Shown: one piece after another, positions 44,395-51,725 of the stretch
Position numbering within the stretch: the first letter of the stretch is position 1
Layout of the letters: each line of letters starts with the position of its first letter
Assembly: GCA_945947575.1 (NCBI GenBank)
Contig: CAMEYM010000006.1
Location: 43,905 to 107,904, forward strand
Reading direction: 5' to 3'
DNA from: Rhizobium sp. Q54
GTDB lineage: Bacteria; Pseudomonadota; Alphaproteobacteria; UBA2966; CAIVPW01
DNA length: 64,000 nt
Made by a program: the position numbers and the translations under genes
Notes under the pieces: generated by a model
The model's database searches: none
What the model was told of the DNA's origin: nothing
The model's input: the letters and a program-made list of their open reading frames with translations, nothing else

Positions 44395-45681
44395 TTAGCC
44401 CCAGATTTCGTTGGCCATGCTCGCGTACCAGCCGCGCGCGTAATCCGCTTCCTGCTTGCGGAATTCCGGCGTGGCCATGGCCGGGCTGTTACCGCCCGAG
44501 CCCGGCACAGCGATGATGGTGCCGTCGTCGCCGATGCGATGGACGCTGGCGACGGAGATGCCGTAGTCCGGATTGATCAGGCTGTAGCAGACGTTGATCA
44601 TCGACGGCGCCGTCGGCTGCTGGCCGCGCAGCAGCGCTGCGATGGCGGCGGCGGTCACCTTGCCCTGGTTCGAGGCCGAGAAGCCCGACTTCGGCATGGC
44701 GCCGGCGACGCACGCGTCACCGATGACGTGGACGTTCGGCACCGAGCGCGACTCGAAGGTCTGCGGATTGACCTGGCAGAAGTCGCCGGTGGCGAGGTTG
44801 GCGAGGTCGACGACGCGGCCCGCGCGCTGCGGCGGGATGACGTTGACGACGTTGCCCTTGTGCTGACCGAAGTCGGTGTAGACGGTCATGGTGTTGGTGT
44901 CGACGCGGCTGACGTTGCCGCCCTGGCTGAACGACACCCACTCGATCATGCCCGGGTAGAGCGCCTGCCAGGCGCCTTGGAACAATGCCTGCTTGGAGAA
45001 GGTGTCCTTGGCGTCGAGCAGAACGAGCTTCGAGCGCGGCTTCTGTGTCTTCAGGTAGTGGGCGATGAGCGAAGCGCGCTCGTACGGCCCCGGTGGGCAA
45101 CGGAACGGGTTGTTCGGGATCGCCATGATGACGACGCCCCCGTCGTCCATCGCAACCAACTGACGGCGCAGCAGCTCTGTCTGCGGACCGGCCTTCCAGG
45201 CGTGCGGCATCTTCTCGCTGGCCGCCTCGTCGTACCCCTGGATCGAGCCGGTGCCGCTGAACTTGAAGTCGATGCCGGGCGAGACGACTAGGCGGTCGTA
45301 GGCGATCGGCGTCGTGTTGCCCTGCACGGTGACGCGCTTTGCGGTGGCGTCGATGCCGGTGACCGTGCCGTTGATGACGGTGACGCCGGCGCGGCGGAGG
45401 CCGTCCCAGCTGTGGGTGACTTGGGCCATCTCGCCGAAGCCGCCGAGCACGGCGTTCGAGAACGGGCAGGTGATGAAGTTGGCGCCCGCGTCGATCAGGG
45501 TCACGTTGACCCCGGCGCGGCGCAGGTACTTCGCGGTGGTGGCTCCACCGAAGCCGCCGCCGATGACGACGACGTTGCCGGCCGCCTGGGCGAAGCTCTT
45601 GCCCGACGGAGCCAGGCTGGCGAAGGTCGCGGCGCTGGCGAGCTTGAGAACGTCGCGGCGCGAGTTGTTGTTCTTCAACAT
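44395..45681 (-). CDS. soxF: Flavocytochrome c / sulfide dehydrogenase flavoprotein subunit (SoxF/FccB)
   Basis: A 428-residue periplasmic FAD protein. Twin-arginine signal (NSRRDVLKLASAATFASL), FAD dinucleotide motif VVVIGGGFGGATTAKYLRRAGV, redox cysteines in NFITCPFSNAVLGG and in the FRCPP region, and VHVIGDACVAGAMPKSGFSAS. It oxidises sulfide or a persulfide and passes electrons to a c-type subunit. The cytochrome partner lies 22 bp upstream. It is the same group as SoxF of Paracoccus-type sox clusters. Confidence 0.93.
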   Translation of the reverse strand: MLKNNNSRRDVLKLASAATFASLAPSGKSFAQAAGNVVVIGGGFGGATTAKYLRRAGVNVTLIDAGANFITCPFSNAVLGGFGEMAQVTHSWDGLRRAGVTVINGTVTGIDATAKRVTVQGNTTPIAYDRLVVSPGIDFKFSGTGSIQGYDEAASEKMPHAWKAGPQTELLRRQLVAMDDGGVVIMAIPNNPFRCPPGPYERASLIAHYLKTQKPRSKLVLLDAKDTFSKQALFQGAWQALYPGMIEWVSFSQGGNVSRVDTNTMTVYTDFGQHKGNVVNVIPPQRAGRVVDLANLATGDFCQVNPQTFESRSVPNVHVIGDACVAGAMPKSGFSASNQGKVTAAAIAALLRGQQPTAPSMINVCYSLINPDYGISVASVHRIGDDGTIIAVPGSGGNSPAMATPEFRKQEADYARGWYASMANEIWG

Positions 45682-45703
45682 TGGGTCTCTCCCTCCCGGC
45701 GCG

Positions 45704-46054
45704 CTAGCGGATGGCCGCGAAATGGGCGGCGATCGAATCGATCTCCGGGTCCGTGTAGCCCTTGGCCAGGCGGTTCATGATCGTGACCGTCACCTGATCG
45801 GCCTTGAAGGCCTTCAAGACCGTCACGAGCTCCACCGCCGGGCGCCCGTTGATGGCGGGCACCTTGCTGTTGGCGAGGCCCTTGCCATCGACGCCGTGGC
45901 AGGAGTTGCAGGAATTGGCGAGCACCGCAGGTGCCGCCGCGGCCATCGCCGGCACCGCAGCCGGTGCAGGCTGAGCAGGTGCGTTCTGCGCCACGGCGGC
46001 GCCAGAGAACGCGAGCATCGTCAATGCGGTCGCAGCGACTGTTCGCAACATCAT
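45704..46054 (-). CDS. soxE: Cytochrome c, partner of SoxF (SoxE/FccA-like)
   Basis: A 116-residue monoheme cytochrome. The start at 46054 has GGAAGGA upstream; the signal peptide ends GAAVAQ. An Ala/Pro linker is followed by heme motif CNSCHGVDGKG and likely axial Met in IMNRLAKGY. SoxE of Paracoccus is diheme; this one is shorter. It would accept electrons from the flavoprotein encoded directly downstream. Confidence 0.82.
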   Translation of the reverse strand: MMLRTVAATALTMLAFSGAAVAQNAPAQPAPAAVPAMAAAAPAVLANSCNSCHGVDGKGLANSKVPAINGRPAVELVTVLKAFKADQVTVTIMNRLAKGYTDPEIDSIAAHFAAIR

Positions 46055-46090
46055 GTGGCAAGTCCTTCCCATGCCGGGATTTTTGGAACA

Positions 46091-46116
46091 TGCCGCCGCC
46101 CCTCGGGGAGGCGGCA
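46091..46116 (-). promoter_or_regulatory. Hairpin in the leader of the soxE cytochrome gene
   Basis: Seven-base arms TGCCGCC / GGCGGCA with an inner CCCC/GGGG pairing. It lies in the 200-bp gap between the SUMF1 gene and the cytochrome start, on the RNA strand. It may be an attenuator or processing site, so the downstream soxEFXA genes could be expressed differently from soxYZ. Confidence 0.4.
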
Positions 46117-46255
46117 CGTCCGGCCGAATCCTTGGCCGCAATATACATCGGTTGGCCTGTTGCTGCGCGTGGTTCGCAGTTCCCGCGGCGCGGGCGGACG
46201 GGCAGGCGGGAAGATCGGCTCACGGCCCCGTGAAGGCCTGAGAGCCGCGGCGGGC

Positions 46256-47128
46256 CTATTCGGGCAGGGTGCGGACGACCCGGAAGCCGATGTCGTTGAT
46301 GCGCAGGCTTTCCGGCGTTGCCTGGCGGAAGCCGCCCAGGAAGGCGCGCTCGTGGTGCCAGCTGCCGCCCCGCACGACGCGGCGGCCGCAGTCGCCGTCG
46401 TACCAGGCGGTGCCGTCCTTGGGCGCGTTGGCGAGCGAGGGATTGAAGCAGTCCTCGACCCACTCGGCGGCGTTGCCGGGCATGTCGAACAGGCCGAACC
46501 TGTTGGGCTCGTACTTGCCTACGGGGAACGTAAACAGCCAGTCCTCACGGCCCATCGTGTCGATGCCGGGGCAGTCGGCGCAGTTGGCCATCTCGAAGCG
46601 CGGCGTGTTGGCCGTGGTCCACCAGGCGGCGTCGTTCGGGCTGCCGGCACGCGCGGCATACTCCCATTCTGCCTCGGTGGGCAGGCGGTAGACCTCGCCG
46701 GTCCTGTCGCGCAGCCATGCGACATAGGCTTGGGCGTCCTCGTGACTGACACACACGACGGGCTCGTTATCCGCCTGCACGTGCACGGCCGGGTCGAACG
46801 CCTCGTTGAAGTCCTTGTCGGGTTGGGGGCGCGCGCCGACCAGCGAGAACCATGCGCAGCCTTTGGCGACGTGACCGGTCGCCTTGGCGAAGACGGCGAA
46901 CTCCGCCCACGTCACCTCGTTCTTGGCGATGGCGAAAGGGCGGCGGAACTCGACGGGAAACTCGGGCGCGCCGAACTTGTCGCTGCGCGTCATCCTGCCG
47001 GCGGGGACCACGACCATCGCCGGGCATTCGGCGCAGTCCTTGATCTCGCGCTCTTGTGCGCGCGGAGCAGCGGGCCCAAGCACGACGACCAGGGCGATAC
47101 CTCCCAGGATAGCCGCGCCGCGCGCCAT
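46256..47128 (-). CDS. SUMF1/formylglycine-generating-enzyme-like periplasmic protein
   Basis: A 290-residue protein. The ATG at 47128 has AGGGGA upstream; the signal peptide ends APRAQE. The SUMF1 fold is shown by MVVVPAGRMTRSD, NEVTWAEFAVFAKATGH, PVVCVSHEDAQAYVAWLRDRTGEVYRLPTEAEWEYAARAG and RRVVRGGSWHHERAFLGGFRQA...IGFRVVRTL. Cysteines are DCAECP, FEMANCADCPG and the CVSH Cys. The two Cys that form the copper site in real formylglycine enzymes are not evident at the usual spacing, so catalysis is uncertain. It lies between soxYZ and soxEFXA. Confidence 0.78.
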   Translation of the reverse strand: MARGAAILGGIALVVVLGPAAPRAQEREIKDCAECPAMVVVPAGRMTRSDKFGAPEFPVEFRRPFAIAKNEVTWAEFAVFAKATGHVAKGCAWFSLVGARPQPDKDFNEAFDPAVHVQADNEPVVCVSHEDAQAYVAWLRDRTGEVYRLPTEAEWEYAARAGSPNDAAWWTTANTPRFEMANCADCPGIDTMGREDWLFTFPVGKYEPNRFGLFDMPGNAAEWVEDCFNPSLANAPKDGTAWYDGDCGRRVVRGGSWHHERAFLGGFRQATPESLRINDIGFRVVRTLPE

Positions 47129-47145
47129 CTTCCCCTGTCCTCCTG

Positions 47146-47481
47146 CTACCGCAGGCCCGCGTCGATGACCCGGCCGTTCCGCATGGTGCACTGGTAGTTG
47201 AACGTCGAGTTGCGGCCGGCGTCGTTGAGGCGGGTGAGACGGCCGCCGATGAGGAGATTGGCGCCGGCGATCTCGTGCCAGATGGTGTTCTGGAGGAAGC
47301 GCAGGTCGTCGGCTTCCTGCATGTCCTCGGTGATCGTCTCGTGGCATTCGGCGAGCTCGGCGGTGTAGGGGCCCGCTCCCGCGCGCACGCTCGAACCGAA
47401 CATCGCGTTGTAGCCAAACCACGCGCCAACGCCCACGGCGACCGCGAGCGCGGCGCCGACAACCAGATTCCTACGTCGCAT
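47146..47481 (-). CDS. Small secreted or membrane-anchored protein in the sox cluster
   Basis: A 111-residue protein with an N-terminal hydrophobic helix (residues 5-27, GAALAVAVGVGAWFGYNAMF), probably uncleaved. The mature part has two cysteines, in LAECHETITED and NYQCTMRNGRVIDAG, that probably form a disulfide; the ending resembles small periplasmic domains with a C-x-(M/V)-x-N-G-x-V strand. No enzyme family is recognised. Its place between soxZ and the SUMF1 gene suggests a role in this pathway. Confidence 0.6.
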   Translation of the reverse strand: MRRRNLVVGAALAVAVGVGAWFGYNAMFGSSVRAGAGPYTAELAECHETITEDMQEADDLRFLQNTIWHEIAGANLLIGGRLTRLNDAGRNSTFNYQCTMRNGRVIDAGLR

Positions 47482-47504
47482 GATGCCGGTCGCGATCCTG
47501 CCGA

Positions 47505-47834
47505 TCAGGCCGTGACGGTGATCTCGCGGCTGCGCTTGTAGACGCTGCCGTCGTCATCCAGCCACGTGAACTCAAGCTTGCCGGTCTCCGTCGCAGTCGT
47601 AAAGAACGCCAGGTACGGGTTCTCGGCGGTGCCCGGCTGCAAGTTCGAGCGGAACACCTCGACACCATTATAGGTGACGAAGAATGTGTTGATGATGTGC
47701 CGCGGGATGATCTGGCCGTCGCGATCGTAGCTGTAGCCGTTGTGCATCACGTGGTTGATCAACGTGCGGATCTCGATGACGTCGCCCTTCTTGGCGGTCT
47801 CGGGCACGGAGATTCTCGGCTCAGGGATTTCCAT
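47505..47834 (-). CDS. soxZ: SoxZ, sulfur-carrier complex subunit
   Basis: A 109-residue immunoglobulin-like protein with EIRTLINHVMHNGYSYDRDGQIIPRHIINTFFVTYNGVEVFR and a C-terminal LEFTWLDDDGSVYKRSREITV, all typical of SoxZ. It pairs with SoxY and is exported bound to it, since it has no signal peptide. It lies 11 bp after soxY. Confidence 0.93.
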   Translation of the reverse strand: MEIPEPRISVPETAKKGDVIEIRTLINHVMHNGYSYDRDGQIIPRHIINTFFVTYNGVEVFRSNLQPGTAENPYLAFFTTATETGKLEFTWLDDDGSVYKRSREITVTA

Positions 47835-47845
47835 CGGGCTGCTCC

Positions 47846-48394
47846 CTATTCGTTGCCGCGCACGCGCTGGCGCTTGAGGAATTCGGCGGCGTGGAACGCA
47901 TCAACCTCTTCGACGCAGGCGCCGAACGTCACGTTGAGCGGCACCGAGGTGCCCCAGCGGCGGCCGTCGGCCATCAGCGCGACCGCATAGACGGTCTGCG
48001 TCTTGGCCATGCGAATACGGCTCGAGACCTCGGCTTTGCCGGCGCGCACGCCCATGATGTAGTCGGCGACGGTTGCCTCCGGGTTCTCGGGGGCGAAGAC
48101 CAGTATGCGTTTGACGTGGTCGTCCTCGGTCATCTTGGTGGCGACCCGCAGGGTCACCGGCACCGAGAAGCCGGACTCGGCGATGATCGGCAGCTCCATC
48201 ATCAGATCGCCAAAGTGATAGTCACCCGGCCCGACGTTCTGATCGAGGATCTCGACGATGCGCTTTGGGAAGGCCATCGGCCCGTCGGCCAGGGCCCGTT
48301 GCGGTGCCGCCGTGATCATACCCACCACACCCATTCCAGCGCCGATCAGGAAGGTGCGGCGGTTGGGCGTGCGGAAACGATTTTCAGCCTGCAT
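47846..48394 (-). CDS. soxY: SoxY-like sulfur carrier with atypical C-terminus
   Basis: A 182-residue protein. The twin-arginine signal is PNRRTFLIGAGMGVVGMITAA. The core HFGDLMMELPIIAESGFSVPVTLRV and the ATVADYIMG strand are SoxY. Canonical SoxY ends in GGCGG, whose Cys carries the sulfur substrate on a flexible arm. Here the region reads LNVTFGACVEEVDAFHAAEFLKRQ and continues to a stop 22 residues past the lone Cys. The Cys is therefore internal and the flexible GG arm is missing. It is the first gene of the sox set. Confidence 0.82.
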   Translation of the reverse strand: MQAENRFRTPNRRTFLIGAGMGVVGMITAAPQRALADGPMAFPKRIVEILDQNVGPGDYHFGDLMMELPIIAESGFSVPVTLRVATKMTEDDHVKRILVFAPENPEATVADYIMGVRAGKAEVSSRIRMAKTQTVYAVALMADGRRWGTSVPLNVTFGACVEEVDAFHAAEFLKRQRVRGNE

Positions 48395-48430
48395 GGAATA
48401 CCCCAGGACTCGAGGTTCACTTAGAGGGGA

Positions 48431-48458
48431 ATCTATCTTTGCCGGGCCAAATTGCAAT
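48431..48458 (-). promoter_or_regulatory. Candidate promoter of the soxYZ operon
   Basis: On the minus strand, TTGCAA (48453-48458) and TAGATT (48431-48436) are separated by 16 bp, each matching four of six consensus bases. It lies 37 bp before the soxY start. No SoxR site could be identified by eye. Confidence 0.35.
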
Positions 48459-48512
48459 GGCGCCTGTGTGCAAAGCGGCCGATCGCGGGGGAAACCGCCC
48501 TCAAGAAGCAGT

Positions 48513-48571
48513 GACGGCCGGGGTGGTTTCCCATCCCGGCCGTCCTGTAGTGCCTGACCCCGAGGGGTCAG
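48513..48571 (-). terminator. Two hairpins downstream of the molybdenum hydroxylase gene
   Basis: Hairpin A: CTGACCCC / GGGGTCAG (48554-48571) with a GA loop. Hairpin B: GACGGCCGGG / CCCGGCCGTC (48513-48544) with a 12-base loop. Both lie just after the hydroxylase stop on its strand and before soxY, so the two operons are probably transcribed separately. Confidence 0.6.
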
Positions 48572-48584
48572 CCTGTTTGGAAGC

Positions 48585-50798
48585 TTACGTCCAGGACAGG
48601 TCGGCCTGGTTGATGATCACGTCACGGACGCGCTTGCCCGTGGCGGCGAAGATCGCGTTGCCCAGAGCGGGCGCGGCCGGCGGAGTCGCAGGCTCACCCA
48701 TGCCGCCCCACTTGTCGCCACCCGCGAGAGCGAAGTGGACGTCAACGACCGGCATCTGGCTGATCTTCAACAGCGGGTAGGTGTCGAAGTTGCCTTCGAC
48801 GACCGCGCCCTTGTCGATGGTCAGCTCGCGATAGATCGCATCCGTGATGCCGTAGACGATGCCCGACTGCATCTGGTGGGCGGCGATTGCCGGGGTCACC
48901 AGGTTGCCGCAGTCGACGACCACGTCGTACTTCTCGACGGTGAGCTGGCCACGGCGAGAGACCGAGACCTTGGCGCACATCGCGATGATCGAGCCGAACG
49001 ACTCGCCGATGGCGACGCCCATGCCCTCACCCTTCGGCAGATCGCGGCGATAGCCGGACTTCTGCTTCAGCGTGTTCAGCACGAGCTGCCAGTCGGGCAG
49101 GTCCTTCGTCAGATCGATGCGCAACTGAAGCGGATCCTTGCCACCAGCCAGCGCGACCTCATCCATGAACTGCTCCATGTGCCACAGGTTGTGCTCGTAA
49201 CCCGGGGCGCGATAGGCCTGGATGTTCTGGTTGGTGTTGCGGATGTGGCCTTCGATGAGGGTGTTCGCGATCTTGTAGCGGTGATCGCGAATGCCGTTCA
49301 TGGTGCCGGAGTCGAGCCCGTTGGCGACCGCCGTCGGGTTCGCCTGAGCCGCCGCCGAGTGACCGGCAAAGCGGCCGTAGAACGCGATGGGCATGCCCTG
49401 CGCGTCCAGACCCATCTTGAGGTGAGACATGGCGGCCGGACGGCCGCGTGCCTGACGCTCATTCTCTTCGCGGGTCCACAGCATCTTCACCGGACGATTG
49501 CCGACCTGGCGGGCGATTTCGGCCGCCTGGCGGACTTCGTGGTTACGGCTGCGGAGACCGAAGCCACCGCCGAGGAACGTGGTGTGCGAGTACACGTCCA
49601 CCGGCTGCTTGCCGAGGTGCTCGGCCACAACGGCCAAGGCGCCCGGCGGGTTCTGGAAGCCGCCCCAGACATCGACGCGATCAGCGGTGATCGAGACGGT
49701 GCAGGACATCGGCTCCATGCAGGTGTGGCTGTCGTAGCCCGTGAAGTAGTGGCCTTCGACGGTCTTGGCGGCGGTCTTCATCGCGGCGATGGTGTCGCCG
49801 TCATTGCGGCCAACGGCGCCCGGAAGCTTCACGGCTTCCGTGAGACGGGCCTTGTACTCCCGGCTGTTGATCGCGACGTCCGGACCCAAGTCCCACACGA
49901 CGGGCATCAGGTTGAGCGCGGTCAGAGCGCGATAGTACGTGTCGGCGACAACCGCCACGCCTTCGTCGATACGGGTAGCAAACGGCTGCTCACCGACCGG
50001 CTTCAGGGCGTAGGCGCCGATGATGCCGGGACGGCCCTTGATGGCGTTGAAGTCGAACGACGTCAGCTTGCCACCGCGAACCGGGACGACCTTCACTGCG
50101 GCATAGACCATGCCGGGCAGCTTGACGTCGAAGCCGAACGTGGCGGTGCCGTTGACCTTCAGCGGCGTGTCGAGACGAGCGAGCGTCGTGCCGAGCAGAG
50201 AGAACTGGCCCGACTGCTTGATCGCCGGCTCCTGCGCGAGCTGGACCTGCGAAGCGCGGGTCGCAAACTCGGCGTAGGTGCCACGGCGGTTGCCCGCCGT
50301 CAGAACGCTGTCCTTGGCCACGACCTGGTCGCGCGGAACGGACCAGGCAACGGCCGCGGCTTCACGCAGACGCTCGCGCGCGGAGGCGCCAGCCTGCTGC
50401 AGGAACACGCGGCTGTTACGAACGGCGCCTGAGCCGCCCGTGGACATGCGCTGGTAGAGGTTGTTGTTGCGGACGTGACGGTTCGAGTCGGCGTATTCGA
50501 CCTTCACCATCTTCCAGTCAACATGCAGCTCTTCGGCGACCAGCATGGGCATGGCGGTGAAAACGCCCTGGCCCATTTCGGACTGGCCGACGCGAATGGT
50601 CGTGGTGCCATCCGGGTCAACGACGATCCAGGCGTTGATTTCCTGGCCTTCCTTGGCGGTGGCGCGCTCCCACGGGTTCGGCATCATGCCGGCCGCGGCC
50701 TGCGCCGGGCCAGACATGGCGATACCGATCATGAGGCCACCGCCGGCCGCAGCCGTGGTGACGATGAAGCTACGGCGAGTGATTTCGAGATGCGTCAT
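48585..50798 (-). CDS. Molybdenum hydroxylase large subunit (isoquinoline 1-oxidoreductase beta / AldH type)
   Basis: A 737-residue periplasmic enzyme of the xanthine-oxidase family. The ATG at 50798 follows GGAGGAAA. Twin-arginine signal EITRRSFIVTTAAAGGG. Molybdopterin motifs: GQSEMGQGVFTAMPMLVAEEL, STGGSGAVRNS, GGFQNPPGALA, FLGGGFGLRSRNHEVRQA, NIQAYRAPGYE and the catalytic Glu in GMGEPATPPAAPALGNAI. Such subunits oxidise aldehydes or N-heterocycles with water as oxygen donor. The 2Fe-2S subunit lies 16 bp upstream and a triheme cytochrome c gene 444 bp beyond, the set known from periplasmic aldehyde and nicotinate dehydrogenases. Substrate is unknown. Confidence 0.86.
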   Translation of the reverse strand: MTHLEITRRSFIVTTAAAGGGLMIGIAMSGPAQAAAGMMPNPWERATAKEGQEINAWIVVDPDGTTTIRVGQSEMGQGVFTAMPMLVAEELHVDWKMVKVEYADSNRHVRNNNLYQRMSTGGSGAVRNSRVFLQQAGASARERLREAAAVAWSVPRDQVVAKDSVLTAGNRRGTYAEFATRASQVQLAQEPAIKQSGQFSLLGTTLARLDTPLKVNGTATFGFDVKLPGMVYAAVKVVPVRGGKLTSFDFNAIKGRPGIIGAYALKPVGEQPFATRIDEGVAVVADTYYRALTALNLMPVVWDLGPDVAINSREYKARLTEAVKLPGAVGRNDGDTIAAMKTAAKTVEGHYFTGYDSHTCMEPMSCTVSITADRVDVWGGFQNPPGALAVVAEHLGKQPVDVYSHTTFLGGGFGLRSRNHEVRQAAEIARQVGNRPVKMLWTREENERQARGRPAAMSHLKMGLDAQGMPIAFYGRFAGHSAAAQANPTAVANGLDSGTMNGIRDHRYKIANTLIEGHIRNTNQNIQAYRAPGYEHNLWHMEQFMDEVALAGGKDPLQLRIDLTKDLPDWQLVLNTLKQKSGYRRDLPKGEGMGVAIGESFGSIIAMCAKVSVSRRGQLTVEKYDVVVDCGNLVTPAIAAHQMQSGIVYGITDAIYRELTIDKGAVVEGNFDTYPLLKISQMPVVDVHFALAGGDKWGGMGEPATPPAAPALGNAIFAATGKRVRDVIINQADLSWT

Positions 50799-50814
50799 TG
50801 TTTCCTCCCTCGCC

Positions 50815-51282
50815 TTAGCGTGCGCCGCCGGCAATGGCCGCAGCGCGATGAATCGCGGCGCGGATGCCTTGGTACGTGCCGCAACGGCACAGGTTCAGTT
50901 CCATCTCGGCGTCGATGTCGCCGTCGGTCGGACGCGGACGCTTCGCGAGCAGCGCTGCAGCGGCCATGATCTGGCCGGACTGGCAGTAGCCGCACTGCGG
51001 AACGTCGAGTTCGGTCCAAGCGACCTGAACCGGATGGGTAGAATTCGGCGAGAGGCCTTCGATGGTGGTGACCGTCTTGCCGACCGCGGCCGCAGCCTGA
51101 GTTGCGCAAGAGCGGGCAACCTGGCCATCGATGTGCACGGTGCACGCGCCGCAGCGAGCGATGCCGCAGCCGTACTTGGTGCCAACGAGGCCCATGTTGT
51201 CGCGGAGGACCCAGAGCAACGGCGTCTCTGGTTCAACATCCACAGTGTAGTTTCTGCCGTTGACGGAAAGCGTCAGTGCCAT
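50815..51282 (-). CDS. Two-[2Fe-2S] subunit of the molybdenum hydroxylase
   Basis: A 155-residue protein. Plant-type cluster cysteines [19 protein letters not shown] with a later Cys in VARSCATQA, then the second cluster [15 protein letters not shown] and [12 protein letters not shown]. It moves electrons from the molybdenum cofactor to the cytochrome. The start has GGGAGGT eight bases upstream. It has no signal peptide, so it is presumably exported with the Tat-dependent large subunit. Confidence 0.93.
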   Translation of the reverse strand: MALTLSVNGRNYTVDVEPETPLLWVLRDNMGLVGTKYGCGIARCGACTVHIDGQVARSCATQAAAAVGKTVTTIEGLSPNSTHPVQVAWTELDVPQCGYCQSGQIMAAAALLAKRPRPTDGDIDAEMELNLCRCGTYQGIRAAIHRAAAIAGGAR

Positions 51283-51336
51283 GGTGAGCTACCTCCCTCA
51301 AGGTACATGCGGGGTGTGTGCGTCACGGGCTGCCCC

Positions 51337-51355
51337 GGCAATACAGGGTATTGCC
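51337..51355. promoter_or_regulatory. Perfect 19-bp palindromic operator candidate
   Basis: GGCAATAC-AGG-GTATTGCC: both eight-base arms match exactly. It lies 55 bp upstream of the 2Fe-2S subunit start. The symmetry and spacing fit a dimeric regulator of the TetR, GntR or MarR kinds. The regulator is not encoded beside it. Confidence 0.55.
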
Positions 51356-51673
51356 AAGAACTCCCGCAGCCGTGCGAAAGCACGCTCCGCCGTGCCGTCC
51401 CGTATAAGCCCGAGGGGGTCTGAAAACAACAGAAAACGGTCCGAATGCGCGTGGAATTCCGCCCCTTTCGGAGTATCCACAGGCCGCCGCGATCCGGCCA
51501 AATCCGCAACAAAAATGCGGATTCACGAGGCACCCCGGCAACCGCGGCCGGGCCTACTCCCTACCTTGCATACGGAAATATCGACGGTGTTCGAACGGCC
51601 GCGCCGGCCATCAACAAACGGTGGGCGACCCCTTGGGGCCGGTTGCCGCGCGGGAAGGTTGCACCCTAAACGG

Positions 51674-51706
51674 CGACGCCGCCACCCCGGAGGGGTGACG
51701 GCGTCG
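51674..51706 (-). terminator. Hairpin terminator of the triheme cytochrome gene
   Basis: About 15-base arms (CGACGCC... / ...GGCGTCG) with one mismatch and a short loop, 20 bp past the cytochrome stop. A strong T-run is absent. Confidence 0.6.
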
Positions 51707-51725
51707 AACCGAAGTGATGGCGGCC

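Larger units (their letters stand above)
51283..51725. other. 443-bp regulatory region of the molybdenum hydroxylase
   Basis: The gap between the 2Fe-2S subunit and the triheme cytochrome gene, all minus strand. It contains the 19-bp inverted repeat at 51337-51355 and the terminator of the cytochrome gene at 51674-51706. The middle part shows no convincing coding frame. Confidence 0.4.
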
